Shown here: positions 1 to 5,425 of the stretch, piece after piece
How positions within the stretch are numbered: the stretch's first letter is position 1
Layout of the letters: every line of letters begins with the position of its first letter
From: Thiotrichaceae bacterium
GTDB lineage: Bacteria > Pseudomonadota > Gammaproteobacteria > Thiotrichales > Thiotrichaceae
DNA length: 7,053 nt
Direction: 5' to 3'
Assembly: GCA_015494435.1 (NCBI GenBank)
Contig: WGBH01000400.1
Span: 1-7,053 of the forward strand
The notes under the pieces: generated by a model
Told to the model about the DNA's origin: nothing
Database searches by the model: none
The model's input: the letters and a program-made list of their open reading frames with translations, nothing else
Translations under genes and position numbers: made by a program

Positions 1-182
1 GTATAGAAGATACCGCTTTGAAAAAATGGTTTTGGTTGCATATCCAATGACTAAAAGCTTATATTTGACGATAAAGGGCATGATTATTCACGCAATATAT
101 TCTCAATTATTATGTTATACACTCCTCATATTTACGTGAAAATATATTATTTCATATGATAGTATGTGAAAAATTATTGCTA

Positions 183-372
183 TTAGTAGCCACGTCCCAT
201 TTGTTTTAGAGCTTGTCGTACAACATCCCAGTTTTTAGGATTATGTTAGGATCATGATAACGTAGAAAGGCTTTGTGCAATTGACGTTGTTGTCCACTGC
301 GCGGGGTTTTAACGGACTCGGCATCTCGGGTGATTTTTTTGAGTGGATTTAATTGCGCTTGAATTTAGGATG
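183..372 (-). pseudogene. ygiQ: Decayed 3' fragment of a ygiQ-like radical-SAM gene (DUF3362 end)
   Basis: Reading the minus strand in pieces recovers a YgiQ-like C-terminus. Positions 372-355 give HPKFKR. A shift near 354 leads to LNPLKKITRDAESVKTPRSG and then QQRQLHKAFLRYHDPN, ending at 245. A second shift at 244-243 leads to NPKNWDVVRQALKQMGRGY and a stop at 185-183. The pattern KKITRDAESVKTPRS followed by HKAFLRYHDP, NW and ALKxMGR is what I recall for the C-terminal region of YgiQ-family radical-SAM proteins. The catalytic N-terminal part, including the CxxxCxxC cluster motif, is absent. Reading back in the first frame gives GS and overlaps the last codons of the adjacent regulator gene. 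A third lesion just after GY is possible, because one added base would restore LI, as usually follows there. The family call rests on motif memory; the frame breaks are read directly. Confidence 0.78.
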
Positions 373-373
373 A

Positions 374-1015
374 CTACCAATGTCGAGGCAGTTTTTTCTC
401 AATGCTAATGCGTTTTTTATCAATATCTATATAGCCACCTTTGCGTAACTCGGTCAAAATACGCGATACCATCTCGCGGGATGAGCCGACCATCTCTGCA
501 ATATCTTGTTGAGTGAGGCGCTCTGTTACTATTTTGCCATTTTTTTCTTGTGATTCTTTATAAAGCACTTGAATAACACGTCCATAAATATCCAGCGAGG
601 TTAAACTGCAAATAGTCTCATCAATATCACGAATACGTGCGGTTAAAGCTTTAAAAATAGAGTAACTCAATTCAGGATGTGTTTTTAAAAAGGCATCAAA
701 TTGAGGGTAATTAAGTTGTAATGTCACTGTTTTTTCTAGTGCGACCACTGAGGCAGAACGTGGTTCTGCATCTAATAGACTGAGCTCACCACAATAATCA
801 CCAGCGCTTAGAAAAGCGAAGATGGTTTGTTTTCCATCTTCATCATTACTGAAAACCTTAACACGACCTGTTTTTATTAAGAATAAACTACGCGATAAAT
901 CACCTTGAGAGATCAGTGCTTGATTGCGTTTAAACTCTTTTTTTACCATTAAAGAGGCTAGTTTTTCTAGCGTATTGCTATCTAGTGCAAAAAATAAAGG
1001 TATTTTAGACAACAT
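374..1015 (-). CDS. CRP/FNR-family transcriptional regulator
   Basis: This 213-residue protein has the CRP/FNR layout: an N-terminal cyclic-nucleotide-type beta-barrel (about residues 5-120), a long dimerisation helix (about 120-150) and a C-terminal winged helix-turn-helix (about 163-205). The effector pocket keeps the phosphate-binding-cassette pattern GELSLLDAEPRSASV (76-90), including Glu77, Arg86 and Ser87, matching E. coli CRP Glu72, Arg82 and Ser83. The CRP C-helix contacts Thr127 and Ser128 align here with Ile131 and Asp132, so cAMP binding is uncertain. There is no N-terminal cysteine cluster, so it is not an oxygen-sensing FNR. The recognition helix SSREMVSR (178-185) keeps the Arg, Glu and Arg that read TGTGA in CRP, plus a Ser at the position FNR uses. 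The ATG is preceded by a weak GGAT. It ends in LPRHW, a usual ending for such proteins, so it appears complete. It seems to be transcribed alone, and its targets are unknown. Confidence 0.93.
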   Translation of the reverse strand: MLSKIPLFFALDSNTLEKLASLMVKKEFKRNQALISQGDLSRSLFLIKTGRVKVFSNDEDGKQTIFAFLSAGDYCGELSLLDAEPRSASVVALEKTVTLQLNYPQFDAFLKTHPELSYSIFKALTARIRDIDETICSLTSLDIYGRVIQVLYKESQEKNGKIVTERLTQQDIAEMVGSSREMVSRILTELRKGGYIDIDKKRISIEKKLPRHW

Positions 1016-1119
1016 TTTGTTACATCCATCAGTTGTATTGAAAGATTGTTAAGAAGTTTAAAGAAACAAACTCACCCATCCTTACCTACTCTTTTATCCA
1101 TATTGTGCATCTTTTAATA

Positions 1120-1130
1120 TGATTTAATCA
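1120..1130. promoter_or_regulatory. Perfect short palindrome upstream of the regulator gene
   Basis: TGATTTAATCA is a perfect 5+1+5 palindrome about 105 bases upstream of the regulator's ATG. It resembles an FNR-type box (TTGAT-N4-ATCAA), but the TGAT/ATCA half-sites are separated by three bases instead of four, so it is not a proper match. It could be an operator for a dimeric regulator or a chance palindrome in AT-rich DNA. Confidence 0.2.
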
Positions 1131-1237
1131 GAAATAATATTTAAGTCGGTGGAACTCCTAAATACTAGTACATTTTTGAAGAAAGGTTATTAGTATATTT
1201 GTACAGCCTCTAAAGCTTTAATTTCTGCGGAAAGTTA

Positions 1238-1256
1238 ATTTGTGAACATTTGTGAA
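1238..1256. repeat. Tandem 9-base repeat ATTTGTGAA at 10-base spacing
   Basis: ATTTGTGAA occurs at 1238-1246 and again at 1248-1256, one helical turn apart. Each copy contains TGTGA, the half-site read by CRP-type recognition helices, but the two copies are direct rather than inverted. The repeat lies between the end of the mini-VWA gene and the CRP/FNR-family gene, about 225-255 bases upstream of the latter's ATG. A regulatory role is inference; the repeat itself is exact. Confidence 0.45.
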
Positions 1257-1281
1257 TATGTATTGGATGAATAAAAAGGTG

Positions 1282-1668
1282 TTAAAAACTTATAACCTCC
1301 CATCCTTTAGGTTGAATGCTTCCATCTGATAATAAAATCTTCTGCTGGGCGCTAATACCCATATAACGATTTAAATTATCGCTATTCATACGTCCAAAGG
1401 CAGTGCGGAAAATAATCTCCTTGGATTTTAACTCTGTTAGAGCCCCTAAAAGCGCCTTATCCGTACCCACTGTGATTTTTTTATAATGGGATTTATTTTC
1501 CAGTTCAATAATCCACTGTTTCATCGCAGAGAATTTCGGCTTCATTGCATAGGAAGTATCAACAACTAATAAAATTTTGGAGCTGTTATTGCGAAGGTAA
1601 AGATGAGTTGCCCCCCATGCACTAAGATGCAAGAGAATAAAAACGGAAAATATTTTAATAATTTTCAT
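1282..1668 (-). CDS. Small exported protein with a reduced VWA-like fold
   Basis: This 128-residue protein is not a named family I recognise. Residues 1-20 form a signal peptide or membrane anchor: Lys at 2 and 5, then a hydrophobic stretch ending SAWGA. A beta-strand KILLVV then runs into DTSYAM (37-42). Together with the later KILLSDG (Asp115), this mirrors the first MIDAS strand and the LSDG strand of von Willebrand A domains. The canonical DxSxS has Ala41 where the second serine should be, and the whole folded part is about 100 residues against the usual 170 or so, so metal binding is doubtful. The ATG sits six bases after TAAGGA, which overlaps the stop of the upstream VWA lipoprotein gene, so the two are almost certainly co-expressed and probably coupled. 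Being last in the cluster and exported, it may work with the lipoprotein's VWA domain. Real gene: likely. Function: unknown. Confidence 0.82.
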   Translation of the reverse strand: MKIIKIFSVFILLHLSAWGATHLYLRNNSSKILLVVDTSYAMKPKFSAMKQWIIELENKSHYKKITVGTDKALLGALTELKSKEIIFRTAFGRMNSDNLNRYMGISAQQKILLSDGSIQPKGWEVISF

Positions 1669-1674
1669 GTTCAG

Positions 1675-1680
1675 TCCTTA
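1675..1680 (-). promoter_or_regulatory. Shine-Dalgarno TAAGGA overlapping the preceding stop codon
   Basis: On the minus strand the sequence is TAAGGA, then CTGAAC, then ATG. The TAA is the stop of the VWA lipoprotein gene and the AAGGA is the ribosome binding site of the mini-VWA gene, six bases from its start. This geometry is typical of translational coupling. Confidence 0.8.
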
Positions 1681-3339
1681 CATCTCAGAATTCAATAAAT
1701 TACCGATACGATAGGATGCAGAGCTAGCGCTGGCTTTGATATACGCACCTTCTGCTAATGCCGCCATTTGTTTAAGGTGTTCTGAGCTTAATTCATAGGC
1801 GACGGTGTGAATAGGAATACCCGCCCATTCTAGTGCAGACTTAACATCTTCAAAGTCTTGTCCTCGATTAGTTTCGCCATCTGATAAGACAAAAATTACT
1901 TTTTTATAGCCAGGATGGGTTTTATCAAATTCTCTTAGGCGATCAACAGCCACTAATACCGCATCATTTGTTGCCGTTTTTCCTCCTGCATATAAACGCT
2001 CGACAGCACCAATAAATAATGCTTTTTGTTGCAAATTAAAAGGCCTAATAAATAAATCGACATTTACTCTATCATTATAAGTAATTAAACCAATGGCATT
2101 ATTAGTGCTAATTAAATCAGAGGACTCAATTAAGGCTTTTTTTAGATTTTTAAGACGTGAACCTTCCATTGAACCTGAGGTATCTGCGACAAAAAAGGCA
2201 GCGATGGGTCTACCACCTGATTTTTTCTGTTTCCATAGTTTTTGCGCCTGTCCTATGATGGAGTTATCTTTAAGCTGATAAGCATTTTTGTAATCAGGAT
2301 TGCGGTTAAAACCATAGTCATGCATTTTTTTCTTTTGTGACTGCATAAAAGTATTGAACATTTTCAATACTTCACGTTCGCTTTTATCTGCCTCTGGGGT
2401 GGCATATAAAGGACTGTCATGGCGTATACCAAAGGGAATAAATTGATAATCATTCATGCCACTGACATTAATCCACGATTGATATTCCATCACAAAAGCA
2501 TCTAGTACACCGCTACCGAGTGTTGCATCACGCATTTGTAGTGTATTTTGTGCTACAAAAGGAACACCTGTTTGGAAGGCTTCAAAGGCACTGGCAACAT
2601 CGGGCGATAGCATTTGGGATTCATCCCCTTGAGCAAATGAATTCAAAATGGTAAGGAGAAAGTTAAGACCCGTGCTAGATTGATAAGGGTTGGTATAGCC
2701 CATTGCAAATGAGCCAGCACTGACATTGGTAAGTAATTTCCCTATGTCGAGTTTACCGTTTTCACTAATTTGATCCAGTTTGGATTTTTTAACCACAATA
2801 CCCGCGGTATTGGGTGCTGTTTTTTCAACAATGGTTTCTGTTTTAATACCATTGGCATTGAGCATATCTGCCCAAAGAAAATTACTAGGAGAATAGCCAT
2901 CGGGAATATATTGATGTGCTAGCATAAACTGTGCACCTAGACCAGAGGCTATCTTGCGTATATTAATAACGGCTACTTTTCCAGTTGAGGTTTTTTTACC
3001 GAGTTGATTAAACTGATTTGCCATTTCAATATAAAAACCATCACGTCCTTTACCTGCCTTTTCTGATGAAGTAAATATTTCAACTACTTCGGTACTCTTG
3101 CTATCGTGTGCATTCAGTGTCAACGGGTATTCCGCTAAATCAGGTAACATTGAGAGTAAATTGGTTTTAGTCAACTGAATATTAGCCCTGACACGATTTT
3201 CGTTATAGCTTGGCTTAATCTCTTTTTCGACCAGCTTATGTATGGTTTTAAAGGCTTGTTCTTTGCTTTCAATACCTGAACCACAAGCAGTTGTTAACAG
3301 GAGAAGTAAGCTAACTATCATAAGAGGTGATATTTTCAT
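1678..3339 (-). CDS. Lipoprotein with solute-binding-protein-like and VWA domains
   Basis: From the start at 3339 the protein has 553 residues. An in-frame ATG at 3384 would add 15, but MKISPLM directly followed by a hydrophobic run and TTAC-G (Cys19) is a normal lipoprotein signal, so I prefer the later start. Neither ATG has a good Shine-Dalgarno. Gly at +2 is compatible with outer-membrane sorting. Residues roughly 70-350 resemble a type 2 extracellular solute-binding protein, with features such as SAGSFAMGYTNPYQSSTGLN and FIPFGIRHDSPLY. Residues about 375-545 are a VWA domain with a complete MIDAS: DTSGSM (386-391), Thr455 in GGKTATND, and Asp487 in LSDGE. Such SBP-VWA fusions occur in bacterial envelope clusters of unknown function. 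The binding region may serve as a protein-interaction scaffold and not as a transporter receptor, since no ABC permease or ATPase gene is nearby. It lies 113 bases after the coiled-coil membrane gene and is coupled to the mini-VWA gene after it. Confidence 0.9.
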   Translation of the reverse strand: MKISPLMIVSLLLLLTTACGSGIESKEQAFKTIHKLVEKEIKPSYNENRVRANIQLTKTNLLSMLPDLAEYPLTLNAHDSKSTEVVEIFTSSEKAGKGRDGFYIEMANQFNQLGKKTSTGKVAVINIRKIASGLGAQFMLAHQYIPDGYSPSNFLWADMLNANGIKTETIVEKTAPNTAGIVVKKSKLDQISENGKLDIGKLLTNVSAGSFAMGYTNPYQSSTGLNFLLTILNSFAQGDESQMLSPDVASAFEAFQTGVPFVAQNTLQMRDATLGSGVLDAFVMEYQSWINVSGMNDYQFIPFGIRHDSPLYATPEADKSEREVLKMFNTFMQSQKKKMHDYGFNRNPDYKNAYQLKDNSIIGQAQKLWKQKKSGGRPIAAFFVADTSGSMEGSRLKNLKKALIESSDLISTNNAIGLITYNDRVNVDLFIRPFNLQQKALFIGAVERLYAGGKTATNDAVLVAVDRLREFDKTHPGYKKVIFVLSDGETNRGQDFEDVKSALEWAGIPIHTVAYELSSEHLKQMAALAEGAYIKASASSASYRIGNLLNSEM

Positions 3340-3452
3340 TATGCTATATTGTTGGAGTATTTGTTTATTAAATGGATGATTCATAATTATCTATTGTGGC
3401 TTAATAGGATGAAAGATTGTGTATTCCTTCTTAAATTGATTAAATTTAACTC

Positions 3453-4196
3453 TCAACCTGAATGGATTTTCGCTGTTTTCTTGGCAATTTCAGCCAAACT
3501 AACCAGTCGTGATAGCGTATCAAGACGCTCAAATTCATTAAAAGATTTTATATTTGCAACTTCAACGGCTGTTTCCATTAATGCGTTAAATAGCTTGCGG
3601 TTTTCTTCTAGCAGATTATTAAGACGTGACTTTTGTTCTTGGTATAAAGTGGCTTGTTTTTCTTGGCGTTGTTGAACAATCTCATTATTAATTTGCTTCT
3701 GATCTAATTTATTACGTTGGATAGTTCTCATACTATGACCAATTGCAACCATATCAATTAGATTCTGACTAGCCGTTTTTTGTACCGTGTGTGCGGCTGA
3801 TAAATAAGTCAAAGGGCTGTGTTTTTTGCCTAAAAACCGTGTTGTAACAACAGAGCGATAGTCTTTAATAATTTTTTGCAAAACATCGGCTTGGTGTACT
3901 GCCTCATCAAGATTTAAAGAGTTCAGTTCTCGTTTAGCGGCTGCAATACGCTCTAGTAAGCGCTGATACTGATCTTGTTCTTGTTGCTTTAGCCAATTAA
4001 CATCATCGACATTAGTGTAGCCCATTGCGCGATACATGATAGGAACAGAAAGGAGTGCGACGAGAGAAACAGTGATATAGAGAGAAATTAAGAGCCATCC
4101 TGCTTGAAACCACCAGACAAAAAGTGCAAGCAAGAGTAAAGAAATCAAAAAAGCACTAACTGTATAGTTTTTTAGAATTTTATGGATGGAAAAAAT
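3453..4196 (-). CDS. Two-TM coiled-coil membrane protein, probable AUU start
   Basis: The product is 247 residues if it starts at the ATT at 4196-4194, or 231 from the TTG at 4148. The ATT lies six bases after a strong AAGGAG, while the TTG has no ribosome site and would cut into the first membrane helix; no ATG or GTG exists between the in-frame stop at 4214-4212 and 4148. In the longer form there is a short basic N-tail (HKILKNY), then membrane segments at about 12-29 and 33-51. A long cytoplasmic helical region follows, rich in Gln, Glu, Lys and Leu and likely coiled-coil (about 66-110 and 165-215). In the middle, a pattern around SPLTYLSAAHTVQ and NLIDM recalls uncharacterised proteins encoded beside SBP-VWA genes in other bacteria; that link is from memory. 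It is first of the three-gene cluster and could be a membrane partner of the VWA lipoprotein. Function unknown. Confidence 0.85.
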   Translation of the reverse strand: MFSIHKILKNYTVSAFLISLLLLALFVWWFQAGWLLISLYITVSLVALLSVPIMYRAMGYTNVDDVNWLKQQEQDQYQRLLERIAAAKRELNSLNLDEAVHQADVLQKIIKDYRSVVTTRFLGKKHSPLTYLSAAHTVQKTASQNLIDMVAIGHSMRTIQRNKLDQKQINNEIVQQRQEKQATLYQEQKSRLNNLLEENRKLFNALMETAVEVANIKSFNEFERLDTLSRLVSLAEIAKKTAKIHSG

Positions 4197-4202
4197 AGTT
4201 AT

Positions 4203-4208
4203 CTCCTT
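4203..4208 (-). promoter_or_regulatory. Strong Shine-Dalgarno AAGGAG that points to an AUU start
   Basis: AAGGAG on the minus strand is followed by ATAACT and then ATT in the frame of the coiled-coil gene. It decides the start choice: the only conventional alternative, TTG at 4148, lies more than 50 bases downstream with no ribosome site. An AUU start is rare (infC is the classic case), so a sequencing error hiding an ATG should be kept in mind. Confidence 0.65.
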
Positions 4209-4226
4209 AGTTCAATTTTTGAAACT
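4209..4226 (-). promoter_or_regulatory. Small hairpin abutting the ribosome binding site
   Basis: On the minus strand AGTTTCAA, AAA, TTGAACT can fold into a seven-pair stem with one bulged T and a three-base loop, ending directly before AAGGAG. It is AU-rich and weak. It could present or mask the ribosome site, or it may be incidental. Confidence 0.25.
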
Positions 4227-4300
4227 ATTTGATGTACGTTGTTGATATTTTTTAAGCAAACTCTTAATATGATTGAGTCTAAACATACCCACATCAAATA
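4226..4300. repeat. Spaced perfect 10-base inverted repeat
   Basis: TATTTGATGT (4226-4235) and ACATCAAATA (4291-4300) are perfect reverse complements 55 bases apart in the leader of the VWA cluster. Each arm contains TTGAT or ATCAA, resembling single FNR-type half-sites. They could be paired operators, a long-range stem in the leader RNA, or remains of a small mobile element. The repeat is seen directly; the role is not. Confidence 0.4.
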
Positions 4301-4328
4301 TTAGCACTAAATCCCAGTATTCAGTCAA
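4298..4328 (-). promoter_or_regulatory. Candidate sigma-70 promoter for the VWA cluster
   Basis: On the minus strand TTGACT (4328-4323) is followed, after 19 bases, by TAATAT (4303-4298) with an upstream TGC that makes an extended -10. The -35 matches five of six consensus bases and the -10 four of six; the spacer is longer than ideal. Transcription from here would give a leader of about 90-100 bases before the proposed AUU start. Confidence 0.35.
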
Positions 4329-4480
4329 TCTATATTTGACGAGTACAAAGCAATCCAAAATGTTCAAGACGAGGGTCGAAATTGAAAGAATCTCATAATG
4401 CAGGATTACTGCCTTCGGACTAGCCATTGCGTACTAGCAACTTTAGTAATACTACAATTTCAGGTAATTTGTAGAATTTA

Positions 4481-4489
4481 TGCTATACA
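4481..4489 (+). promoter_or_regulatory. Candidate extended -10 promoter for the SH3-like gene
   Basis: TGC followed by TATACA forms an extended -10 element about 48 bases before the preferred ATG at 4537. No convincing -35 is present at 16-18 bases spacing, which extended -10 promoters can tolerate. The leader would be about 40 bases. Confidence 0.35.
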
Positions 4490-4536
4490 TATTAAATAAG
4501 GGAATAATTTTTATAACTACCAACCAAGGAATTTTT

Positions 4537-5352
4537 ATGGCGATTAAGAATACGTTAACAAAGATGGCTACAGTATTACTATTTTTAATGCCTTTGATAA
4601 CAGTTGTGGATGCAAATGAGATAGATCCGTATGCTGAGGCTAAAGCAGAGCCTAAAGAAGGAGAGATACCTGTGATGAAATTGATAGATATTAAAAATGG
4701 TAAATATTCAAAAGCAACGCAGAAAACTAATGAAGAACCATCTACTCCTAAAGTTGTGAAAAAACAACCATCTGACCATTTAAATAAGCAAACTGAAAAA
4801 AAGATTAAGAAAAAAGAAAAACCTAAAAATGTGAGTAAAATATTATTAAAAGAAAAGCCAAAACAAAAAATAAACCCTAAACTAAAAGACGTAGCAAAAG
4901 TAGAGCAAAAAAAAGAGATCGACATTGATCTTATGGAAGCTTATGCCGCAGTGATGGGAGCAACGAATCAGGAAGCCAGTAAAAAAGCGATAAAAAAAGA
5001 TACCACTAAAGTTAAAGTAACCGCTCCAGTCGCTAAAAAACCTCCAGCGTCTACTAAACATCAAAGTGTAACTACAAATAGAAATAACAGAATAGGTTGG
5101 TTATATTTAGGTAAATTTACGCAAGGTAAATGGGTTACAAAAGGTAAGCAAGTTTTAGGTTTAAAGGATGCATTACCTAAAATAAATCAATTTTATTCCC
5201 TACAAGTCCATTCGAATATACGCAAAGGAAAACCCTCAAAAGGTAAGATGCCAAAAGTCATAAAACAGCTTTCTAATGGAAGCAAAATAAAACTTCTAGC
5301 CATACATAACTCAGGGAATTCAGGGCATTATTGGGCAAGGATAAAGTGGTAG
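4537..5352 (+). CDS. Lysine-rich exported protein with C-terminal SH3-like domain
   Basis: The preferred start is the ATG at 4537, six bases after AAGGA, giving 271 residues. An ATG at 4480 would add 19, but it would put a second hydrophobic run before the signal and has no good ribosome site. Residues 1 to about 26 form a classic Sec signal peptide: MAIKNTLTK, a hydrophobic core, then VVDA-NE as the likely cleavage site. Residues about 27-184 are low-complexity and very basic, with about 37 lysines in roughly 158 residues and many KP, EKP and KK clusters, probably an extended linker. The last 87 residues form a compact domain: GWLYLGKF, GKWV, YSLQVHSNIRKGKP, LSNGSKIKLLAI, and an ending YWARIKW. 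This strand pattern, with IR and closing YWARI, resembles bacterial SH3-like domains found at the ends of exported proteins. The protein may span or bind cell wall or other anionic polymers through its basic linker; that is inference. Specific function unknown. Confidence 0.85.
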   Translation: MAIKNTLTKMATVLLFLMPLITVVDANEIDPYAEAKAEPKEGEIPVMKLIDIKNGKYSKATQKTNEEPSTPKVVKKQPSDHLNKQTEKKIKKKEKPKNVSKILLKEKPKQKINPKLKDVAKVEQKKEIDIDLMEAYAAVMGATNQEASKKAIKKDTTKVKVTAPVAKKPPASTKHQSVTTNRNNRIGWLYLGKFTQGKWVTKGKQVLGLKDALPKINQFYSLQVHSNIRKGKPSKGKMPKVIKQLSNGSKIKLLAIHNSGNSGHYWARIKW

Positions 5353-5353
5353 T

Positions 5354-5415
5354 CTTTATTTGCTATTTACAAATATAAGCAATTCGATCTTGAGGGAAGT
5401 TGCAAGCAAATAAAG
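5354..5415. repeat. 11-base inverted repeat in the convergent gap
   Basis: CTTTATTTGCT (5354-5364) and AGCAAATAAAG (5405-5415) are perfect reverse complements with a 40-base interior. The interior can form a second, weaker stem (GCAATTC at 5379-5385 with GAAGTTGC at 5396-5403, one bulge). The repeat lies between two converging genes, two bases after the stop of the SH3-like gene and ten bases beyond the thiL stop, where a shared terminator or a 3'-end RNA structure would be expected. No run of U follows on either strand, so it is not a textbook intrinsic terminator. Confidence 0.45.
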
Positions 5416-5425
5416 GGTATCTTAC

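Larger units (their letters stand above)
4209..4536. other. Divergent intergenic region with repeats and candidate promoters
   Basis: These roughly 330 bases separate the minus-strand VWA cluster from the plus-strand SH3-like gene. They hold a ribosome-site hairpin, a spaced 10-base inverted repeat, a small hairpin GTCAA/TTGAC (4324-4340) and candidate promoters for both directions. A 71-codon open frame on the minus strand (4212-4427) has no ribosome binding site and no protein-like composition that I recognise, so I do not call it a gene. Nothing resembling a tRNA or a known small RNA was seen. Confidence 0.6.

Noticed and set aside
1..125. Possible gene ends at the left edge (short open stretches on both strands, e.g. 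a minus-strand ATG at 41-39)
   Set aside because: Only about 13 codons are visible for the minus-strand candidate, its GGA is too close to the ATG, and no stretch resembles a known protein end.
133..178. AT-rich imperfect inverted repeats (TGAAA/TTTCA) downstream of the ygiQ relic
   Set aside because: The arms are only five bases with mismatches, easily explained by the AT-rich composition.
1211..1220. Palindrome TAAAGCTTTA as a terminator for the VWA cluster
   Set aside because: It has no loop and no following U-tract, so it cannot act as an intrinsic terminator as it stands.
3349..3675. 108-codon plus-strand open frame
   Set aside because: It is antisense to the end of the coiled-coil membrane gene, with no ribosome site or protein-like pattern.
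4331..4342. 12-base match TATATTTGACGA shared with positions 60-71
   Set aside because: A single 12-base match between two AT-rich intergenic regions is expected by chance in a window of this size, and the flanks do not match.
4212..4427. 71-codon open frame on the minus strand, in the same frame as the coiled-coil gene and separated from it by one TGA
   Set aside because: It has no ribosome binding site, no recognisable domain, and overlaps candidate promoter and repeat elements. Stop-codon readthrough into the next gene is not supported by anything visible.
4452..4925. 157-codon minus-strand open frame rich in Phe and Ser
   Set aside because: It is the antisense shadow of the lysine-rich plus-strand gene: Lys AAA codons read as Phe TTT on the other strand.
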